The position numbers and the translations under genes were made by a program. The notes beneath the pieces were generated by a model, which saw only the letters and a program-made list of their open reading frames with translations, had not been told where the DNA came from and made no database searches. Of a stretch of DNA of 43,777 bases, positions 38,408 through 43,777 are shown in pieces. This DNA comes from an uncultured Clostridia bacterium (lineage in GTDB: Bacteria > Bacillota > Clostridia > Oscillospirales > Oscillospiraceae), in the NCBI GenBank assembly GCA_937858235.1, contig CALLZZ010000018.1, forward strand, positions 1 through 43,777. The letters run 5' to 3'. Each line of letters begins with the position of its first letter. The stretch's first letter is position 1.

Positions 38408-40306
38408 ATGGAACTGTATATCTATAATTCAGACCGGGAACTAACGGGCATTATGGAATCATTTGAATACCTGCGCTGGACGCGGAGGTACTCCCAGTGT
38501 GGCTCCTTTGAACTGAAAGCCATCGCGACGCAGGAAAACACCGCGCTCCTGCAAGAAGGTAATTTTATCTGGAAGAACGACGACGAGGAAGCCGGGATTA
38601 TTGAGCATCTGGAACTGTCTCAGACAGAGAAAGAAATTATCACGGCAAGTGGCCGCTTTGCCACCTCCTTCCTCGCCCGGCGCATTGTCTGGCAAACGGA
38701 GAAGCTGTCCGGCGACCTTTCGGCTTGTGTGGAGCAGCTTTTGAACAATAACCTCATCAGTCCCGCTGAAACGGCGCGGCAAATTGGAGGCATCACCTTC
38801 TCGTCGCCAAACCTGGGTGTTTCCGTCAGCTCCCAGATATCATACAAAAACCTGATGGATGCGGTGACGGAACTATGTGGGGCTTCGGAAATCGGCGTTA
38901 AGACCGTATTCACTCCGGCGACGCACATCTTTACCGTGACGCTGTATCGGGGCGCTGTCTCACAGGCGGTGTTCTCCAAGGAGTATGAGAACCTCACGGA
39001 ACAGAGCTATACCGAGAGCGCGTCGGATTATGCCAACACCGCTCTCATCGGCGGCGAGGGCGAAGGCACGGGTCGCACCTTTGCCACTATTTCAAGTGGC
39101 TCCGGAGAGACCCGGCGGGAAATTTTTGTGGATGCCAAAGACCTGCAGTCGGCGGACTTTGGTACAGATTACACCAATGCGTTGATTTTCCGGGGGCAAA
39201 GCAAGCTGAGTGAGCAGGCAATCCGCTATTCGTTCGATACGTCGGTGAACCCTCACGGCAACCTGACATACAAGACAGACTTTGACCTCGGGCAGACCGT
39301 TCAGGTCATCTCCAAAGCGTGGGACGTATCCATGACGACGCGCATCACAGAAGTTGAGGAAACCTATGACGCGGACGGCCTGAGCATCAGCGTCGTGTTC
39401 GGAAAGGCCGAGCTGACAATCGCGCAGAAAATCCGCTCCGACATGAGTGAGGTCAAAACAGCACTGTCGGCTCCGACAGGCGTATCAGAAGTTGCGGAAG
39501 CCTTGGGTGTCGTGGAAGGAACGCTGGGTGCTGTAGAGGAAACTTTGGGCGATTTATCGGAGGTGGAGCCGGATATCCAGGGTGACAATGTCGCAGATAC
39601 CATCAATAACTTGTACGGGAAACTCCCCGCACTTGAAATATTCGTAGGCGCAGGCACCATATCGGTCGGTCAATATGCCCTGCACAACATGGTGCCGGGA
39701 GATTCTTTATACTTCACCTCATACAGTGGCAACAAATTCAGTGACCAACCCAGTGATGACGGTCATGTCTTTCTGGTAAAGCACAATGGAGACAACACGG
39801 GAAACGGATATCAAAGGGCGATGGGCTTCTTTATATCCCGCAATACCATGACGTTTTATGTGATTTCAGTTTTCGTGTTTAATAACCCAGCTGGTCAAGC
39901 TAACTGGCTGAATATCAACAATGAGCCAATCACTACGGCGCGGATTGCAAATGGCGCTGTGACAAGCGCGAAAATCGCCCAAGAAGCCGATACATCAGTT
40001 ACCTACTCGCTTGGAAGCGGTGTCACAATGGGTTCAAATATGTCCTTTGTGAATAAGGGCGTCGTTTCAATCGGAATGCAGGTCAACGTAGGTGCTTCGG
40101 GAGTCGCCTCGGGCGGCACGATTCTAACAATAACAAATGCGAACTTTTACCCTTACTCGACAGTACGCGCTGTGGCAACTGCAGTGGGCGGCAGCGGCAC
40201 CAATATGCCGATAACAATCAGCACAAGCGGCGTAGTGGCAAATGCCGCCGCATCTACTCTGCCCACAGGATTTTACCTTATATCCTGCTCTTACGCGAGG
40301 GCATAA
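38408..40306 (+). CDS. Tail hub / ReqiPepy6 Gp37-like protein
   Basis: 632 residues from the ATG at 38408 (GGGGGTG upstream). The first ~350 residues fit the siphovirus ReqiPepy6 Gp37-like family (ELTGIMESFEYLRWTRRYSQ, CGSFELKAIATQENTALLQE, ILHL-like IIEHLELSQTEKEIITASGR, NLGVSVSSQISYKNLMDAVT), which forms the tail-hub/Tal position. The remaining part (about 355-632) is a less conserved, glycine-rich region, probably exposed. Gene order after Dit supports this role. Confidence 0.8.
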   Translation: MELYIYNSDRELTGIMESFEYLRWTRRYSQCGSFELKAIATQENTALLQEGNFIWKNDDEEAGIIEHLELSQTEKEIITASGRFATSFLARRIVWQTEKLSGDLSACVEQLLNNNLISPAETARQIGGITFSSPNLGVSVSSQISYKNLMDAVTELCGASEIGVKTVFTPATHIFTVTLYRGAVSQAVFSKEYENLTEQSYTESASDYANTALIGGEGEGTGRTFATISSGSGETRREIFVDAKDLQSADFGTDYTNALIFRGQSKLSEQAIRYSFDTSVNPHGNLTYKTDFDLGQTVQVISKAWDVSMTTRITEVEETYDADGLSISVVFGKAELTIAQKIRSDMSEVKTALSAPTGVSEVAEALGVVEGTLGAVEETLGDLSEVEPDIQGDNVADTINNLYGKLPALEIFVGAGTISVGQYALHNMVPGDSLYFTSYSGNKFSDQPSDDGHVFLVKHNGDNTGNGYQRAMGFFISRNTMTFYVISVFVFNNPAGQANWLNINNEPITTARIANGAVTSAKIAQEADTSVTYSLGSGVTMGSNMSFVNKGVVSIGMQVNVGASGVASGGTILTITNANFYPYSTVRAVATAVGGSGTNMPITISTSGVVANAAASTLPTGFYLISCSYARA

Positions 40307-40321
40307 CGGGAGGAAAGCAAT

Positions 40322-40825
40322 ATGGAGAAAAGCGGATTTTTCAACTCATCCGGCGGTGATAGGATTTACGATGCAGTGGATTTTGCTGCCTATTTCGGAA
40401 GCCTTGTCACCAACGGGATTTTTTACAAAGCAGCAACCAATCTGCAGGTATCGCCCGGCAGCGGTTTAGGCATAAGTGTCGCGGCGGGCGCTGCATGGAT
40501 CAACGGATACCGATATGAGAACACCGATGCCTTAAGCCTGCCGCTCACCACGGCAAACGGAAGCAATCCACGCATTGACCGGATCGTGGTTCGTTTAAGT
40601 ATGATCAGCCGGAGCATTCAACTTGCTGTTGTTGATGGTACTCCGGCCGCGACGCCATCGGCTCCGGCGCTGACCAGAACCAGCGATATTTATGAGCTCG
40701 GCATCGCCGATGTTCTTATACCGGCTGCCGCAACCTCGGTAGCCGCGAACAACATCACCGACACCCGGCTGAATACCAGTCTATGCGGGCTGGTCAATTC
40801 TCTTGTGACAGCCGTTTATGAATAA
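40322..40825 (+). CDS. Baseplate/receptor-binding-like structural protein
   Basis: 167 residues. FNSSGGDRIYDAVDFAAYFG, VTNGIFYKAATNLQVSPGSG, RIDRIVVRLSMISRSIQLAV; this is the pattern of small tail-tip structural proteins placed after the tail hub (phage structural, BppU-neighbour type). GGAGG-like AGGAAAG precedes the ATG. The exact role is not determined; it may be the base of the tail fibre. Confidence 0.6.
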   Translation: MEKSGFFNSSGGDRIYDAVDFAAYFGSLVTNGIFYKAATNLQVSPGSGLGISVAAGAAWINGYRYENTDALSLPLTTANGSNPRIDRIVVRLSMISRSIQLAVVDGTPAATPSAPALTRTSDIYELGIADVLIPAAATSVAANNITDTRLNTSLCGLVNSLVTAVYE

Positions 40826-40839
40826 GGGGGCGAACGACA

Positions 40840-43194
40840 ATGGCGGATATTAACGGCGTATCTTTGCAGGCGGGTTCAAGCCCGACCGTTCATTACACCA
40901 TTACCTATACGAAGAGCCGGCCGAACAACAGCCAGATGACCTATAACTTTACCATATCCGCTGCATTAGGTTCATCAGGCTCTTTCATCCACAACGGTTA
41001 TGCTCTGCTTTGTACTATGACCGTGAACGGCTCTTCATCGCAGGTGCGTATCAAGACGGTAGACGGTGACAACTGGGACGGAACTACACCGAGACTTAGA
41101 TATGTTTCGGTGACCTGTGCTTCCACTACGGGGAACGCTGAACAGGGTGTGCGCTTTCAGGTGGTGTCGGACGGCAGGTTAACCCTTACCTCCGGGGTCA
41201 TCGACAACTCCAATTACACCGTGTTAAGTTCCGCACTCCTAACCACGGCCTGCGGTGCGCCGACCGCCTGTTCGGTCAGTCCCAACCTCGCTGAAGGTGA
41301 CGTAACCCTTTCTTGGAGCGGGGCTTCCGGCGGCATCAATAACACGATTTCCAGCTATGAGATTCAATACAGCGATTCCAGCGACAATCTCAACTGGGGC
41401 TCATGGACTGCGTTGGCTACGGTGAGCACTTCCGCCACCAGCGGGAGCGTGGCCACCTCGCCGCCATCTACAAGGGGCAATTACCGCAGATTTCAGGTGC
41501 GTACGCGCGGCACGGCGGGAGCAAGCTATTACTCCGGCTGGAAAGTGTCCACGAATTCCGTTCGCAGAAACACAGCTCCAAAACCGGCGACATCTGCCAT
41601 TGCTGCTCCTGCAGCTTACAGCAACGAGGCAATTACGCTGACATGGAGCGGCGCGTCGGGCGGCACAAGTCCGGTTCAGGGCTACCAGATTGCCAGCCGC
41701 ACTTCACTCGACAACAGCAATTGGAGCGCGTGGAATGTACTGACTATACTGATCCTGTCGGCCAGCGGAGGCAGCTACAACCCGGTTGTATCCAGCACGC
41801 CGGGAACCTATACGCAATTCGGTCTCTGGACAATTGACACTCTGGATGTTTACTCAATCGAAAAGATCAGCAACAGCATCTTCTGCGACGTCACCGCCTG
41901 CGGGGCGCCGACAGTTTGCTCGGTAAGCGCGGCATTGTCTGAGGGAAACGTCACTCTCTCGTGGAGCGGCGCATCCGGCGGCGCGGGCAACGCCATCACA
42001 TCCTATGAAATCCAGTACAGCGATTCGACCGACAACAGTAGCTGGGGAGCATGGACAGCGCTGCTCACAGTGAACACGACCGCAACCAGCAACAACGTCA
42101 GCGTCAGCCCTCCGACCACGAGAGGCAATTACCGCCAATTCAGGGTCAGAACAAGGGGTACCGCCGGCGAGAGTTTTTATTCCGGCTGGACGGTATCAGG
42201 CAACACCGTTCGCAAAAATACACTACCAACGCCGCCGGCCTCCTTTACCGCAGCACCCGTGATTTATGAGGGCAGTGTTGTAACTATTTCATGGAGCGGA
42301 GCGGCACCGGGAACCAGTGCCATCAAGCAATATGTCATTCAGCGCTCAACCTCTGCGGACGGGACGAACTGGTCGGCATATGAAGCTTTGACAATTGTTG
42401 TTTCAAGTTCCACCTCGGGGACATTTACGGCGAACGCTTCCCAGATAGCAGGAACGTACACCCGTTACCGCATCAGCGTAACCGATTCCTTAGATGCGGT
42501 TTCCGGCTATGTTGTCAGCGGAACGGTAAAGAAAAACAGTCCTCCGACCGCTCCAGCAATCGTATGCCCTGTGTCCGGCAGCTCTACCTACAATAACGCC
42601 CCGCGTTTTATGCTTACAACGGGTGTCGAGCCGGACGGCCAGTCACAGATTGTAGAAGTGAAAATAGACACAGGCGCATGGTTCAACAGCGTGGACAATC
42701 CCGAACGGTTTTCCACAAGCGGCTATCTCGGCAATAGTGCAAAAACAGTGTACCAGGCGGAAACTTTAGCAAACGGAAGCCATACGATTGCTCTCCGATG
42801 TCTCGACAGCGATATCGAGTCGGCAAGTCCCGAGGTTGTACGCACTTTTACGGTGCTGCCGACGCCATTTGAGACGATCACCGCAAACGTTACCCATGTG
42901 AAGGCGACGCATATTCAAGCACTCCGAACTGCTGTAAATATGGCGCGAGGCTATTACAATCTTTCTCCGATGATTTGGAGCGAGGAAATTGCCGCCGGAA
43001 AGACTACGATTAAAAACTGGCCGTTCCATATCACGGAGCTTCGAAAAGCCATCGAGCCTGTCGTAACAGCGATCAACGGTTTTGATTCCTCATCGGCTTT
43101 TGATATCACACCCGTAACATGGCTGCCCATTGGAATAGGACGGCCAAAAGCGGATGTGATGCAGCAAATTCATAATTTGATTTTAATACTTTAA
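40840..43194 (+). CDS. Tail fibre/tail-tip protein with fibronectin-III-like modules
   Basis: 784 residues. An N-terminal attachment domain (about 1-135) is followed by four to five Fn3-like modules, recognisable by VTLSWSGASGG and YRRFQVRTRGTAG strands, and a helical C-terminus (about 690-784, KATHIQALRTAVNMARGYYN). The modules starting at residues 137 and 353 are close duplicates. Such Ig/Fn3-like fibre repeats are thought to bind cell-surface carbohydrates. GGGGG upstream. The terminator at 43208 follows. Confidence 0.75.
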   Translation: MADINGVSLQAGSSPTVHYTITYTKSRPNNSQMTYNFTISAALGSSGSFIHNGYALLCTMTVNGSSSQVRIKTVDGDNWDGTTPRLRYVSVTCASTTGNAEQGVRFQVVSDGRLTLTSGVIDNSNYTVLSSALLTTACGAPTACSVSPNLAEGDVTLSWSGASGGINNTISSYEIQYSDSSDNLNWGSWTALATVSTSATSGSVATSPPSTRGNYRRFQVRTRGTAGASYYSGWKVSTNSVRRNTAPKPATSAIAAPAAYSNEAITLTWSGASGGTSPVQGYQIASRTSLDNSNWSAWNVLTILILSASGGSYNPVVSSTPGTYTQFGLWTIDTLDVYSIEKISNSIFCDVTACGAPTVCSVSAALSEGNVTLSWSGASGGAGNAITSYEIQYSDSTDNSSWGAWTALLTVNTTATSNNVSVSPPTTRGNYRQFRVRTRGTAGESFYSGWTVSGNTVRKNTLPTPPASFTAAPVIYEGSVVTISWSGAAPGTSAIKQYVIQRSTSADGTNWSAYEALTIVVSSSTSGTFTANASQIAGTYTRYRISVTDSLDAVSGYVVSGTVKKNSPPTAPAIVCPVSGSSTYNNAPRFMLTTGVEPDGQSQIVEVKIDTGAWFNSVDNPERFSTSGYLGNSAKTVYQAETLANGSHTIALRCLDSDIESASPEVVRTFTVLPTPFETITANVTHVKATHIQALRTAVNMARGYYNLSPMIWSEEIAAGKTTIKNWPFHITELRKAIEPVVTAINGFDSSSAFDITPVTWLPIGIGRPKADVMQQIHNLILIL
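41248..42231 (+). repeat. Duplicated module inside the tail fibre gene
   Basis: Segments 41248-41583 and 41896-42231 encode near-identical module pairs (ACGAPTACSV...SYEIQYSDSSDN and ACGAPTVCSV...SYEIQYSDSTDN; both end with an (R/K)-N-T-x-P linker). The copies are 648 bases apart (216 codons), in frame. They could recombine to vary fibre length. Confidence 0.75.
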
Positions 43195-43207
43195 CTCAAT
43201 ATGGAGA

Positions 43208-43238
43208 ATGCGCCTTTGCGGATGCGGGGCGCATTTTT
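43208..43238 (+). terminator. Rho-independent terminator after the tail fibre gene
   Basis: ATGCGCC (43208-43214) pairs with GGCGCAT (43228-43234), followed by a T run (43234-43238). The holin gene with its own ribosome site follows after 30 bp. Confidence 0.6.
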
Positions 43239-43267
43239 ATATGCGAAACAAAAAGGAGGCTTTCTAA

Positions 43268-43696
43268 ATGAAAGAAATTTGGAATTGGGTACAGTTGGCT
43301 CTTGCCGCTGTCGGCGGCTTTTTCGGCTGGTTTATCGGGGGCTTTGACGGCTTTTTGTATGCGCTGCTTGTGTTCGTAGTTGTGGACTACATCACCGGTG
43401 TCATGTGCGCCATAGCAGATAAAAAGCTGTCCAGCGAGATCGGATTCAAGGGCATCTGCAAAAAGGTACTGATTTTTGCAATGGTGGGCGTCTCGCACAT
43501 TATGGACATCTATCTCATTGGCAACGGCGAGGTTCTGCGTACCGCCGTTATCTTTTTCTACTGCTCCAACGAGGGTGTATCCATGCTGGAAAACGCGGCG
43601 CACCTGGGGCTGCCCATTCCCGAGAAACTCAAGGCGGCTCTGGAGCAGCTTCACGGGCGGAGCGACGATTCGTCAAGGCCGGGTGACGGAGTATGA
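43268..43696 (+). CDS. Phage holin (TcdE/phi105-like family)
   Basis: 142 residues with three hydrophobic segments (about 8-28, 32-52, 70-90) and the family pattern DYITGVMCAIADKKLSSEIG, FKGICKKVLIFAMVGVSHIM, FFYCSNEGVSMLENAAHLGL; the tail is hydrophilic. It forms membrane lesions that release or activate the endolysin, which should lie beyond the edge. GGAGG lies upstream of the ATG. Its stop overlaps the next start. Confidence 0.88.
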   Translation: MKEIWNWVQLALAAVGGFFGWFIGGFDGFLYALLVFVVVDYITGVMCAIADKKLSSEIGFKGICKKVLIFAMVGVSHIMDIYLIGNGEVLRTAVIFFYCSNEGVSMLENAAHLGLPIPEKLKAALEQLHGRSDDSSRPGDGV

Positions 43697-43777
43697 TTGA
43701 TTTAACAAAAGCTGTGACAGTGTTCATCGGTCGGCAGGGCGAGAACCATTTTCGCAATCTGGAGTTTGATGTCTCCA
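43693..43777 (+). CDS. N-terminal part of the next phage gene (cut by window edge)
   Basis: 28 codons are visible from an ATG overlapping the holin stop: IDLTKAVTVFIGRQGENHFR then NLEFDVS. It is too short to identify with confidence; the pattern 'I-x-GRQGEN-x-x-x-LEFDVS' resembles the start of tail-tip/BppU-type proteins. ATGA coupling to the holin suggests the same operon. Confidence 0.5.
   Translation, partial: MIDLTKAVTVFIGRQGENHFRNLEFDVS

Noticed and set aside
1..43777. CRISPR array, tRNA or rRNA genes
   Set aside because: No regularly spaced repeats of CRISPR size and no cloverleaf-like or rRNA sequence was noticed on reading; the short repeats at the left edge lack spacers.

Overview
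The window is a Clostridia-type Firmicute chromosome segment. It carries a tricistronic GerA-family spore germinant receptor operon, found only in endospore formers, next to a siphovirus-type prophage whose gene families (DUF2800, DUF2815, VapE, DUF1492, ParB-methyltransferase, HK97 head, ReqiPepy6 Gp37-like tail) are typical of phages of gut Clostridia. Base composition shifts from AT-rich in the germination region to visibly GC-richer in the prophage. No rRNA, tRNA or CRISPR was seen.

Layout. (1) 1-1080 is a patchwork of mobile-element debris: the first codons of a leftward gene, four iteron-like motifs at 20-bp spacing upstream of it, a long inverted repeat, a terminator, a second repeat family, a leftward NUMOD1-type remnant, and the C-terminal end of an HK97 capsid protein unrelated to the full capsid gene later in the window. 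(2) 1346-5698 is the gerKA-gerKB-gerKC type operon followed by a 57-residue two-helix membrane protein. (3) 5704-5985 is a fragment of a Crp/Fnr regulator. (4) 6068-10090 is a leftward four-gene operon: a 285-aa protein, a TTG-started second protein with a damaged C-terminus, an excisionase-like helix-turn-helix protein, and an RloC/PrrC-like ATPase with a zinc hook. (5) From about 10.2 kb to the right edge is the prophage: early regulation and replication (10375-21432), late switch (DUF1492, 21422), packaging (HNH, likely cos region, small terminase), a metK plus ParB-methyltransferase cassette, accessory genes, large terminase, portal, protease, capsid, connectors, tail with a -1 frameshift, tape measure, Dit, tail fibre, holin. 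Integrase, CI-type repressor and endolysin are not visible and presumably lie beyond the right edge.

The observations most worth following are these. First, in the leftward operon the C-terminus of the first protein and the N-terminus of the second share the motif FxQxGxNGxQIG, arranged as in amyloid-signalling effector/receptor pairs, beside an anticodon-nuclease-like gene: a candidate undescribed defence module (inference). Second, a 14-bp hairpin element occurs twice just after stop codons, with compensatory changes in its stem. Third, a second repeated element lies near 25.6 and 27.0 kb. Fourth, the ribosome site of the first prophage gene lies in a perfect 9-bp stem. Fifth, the large terminase appears to start at ATT. 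Starts were moved from the longest ORF where a clear ribosome binding site decided it.
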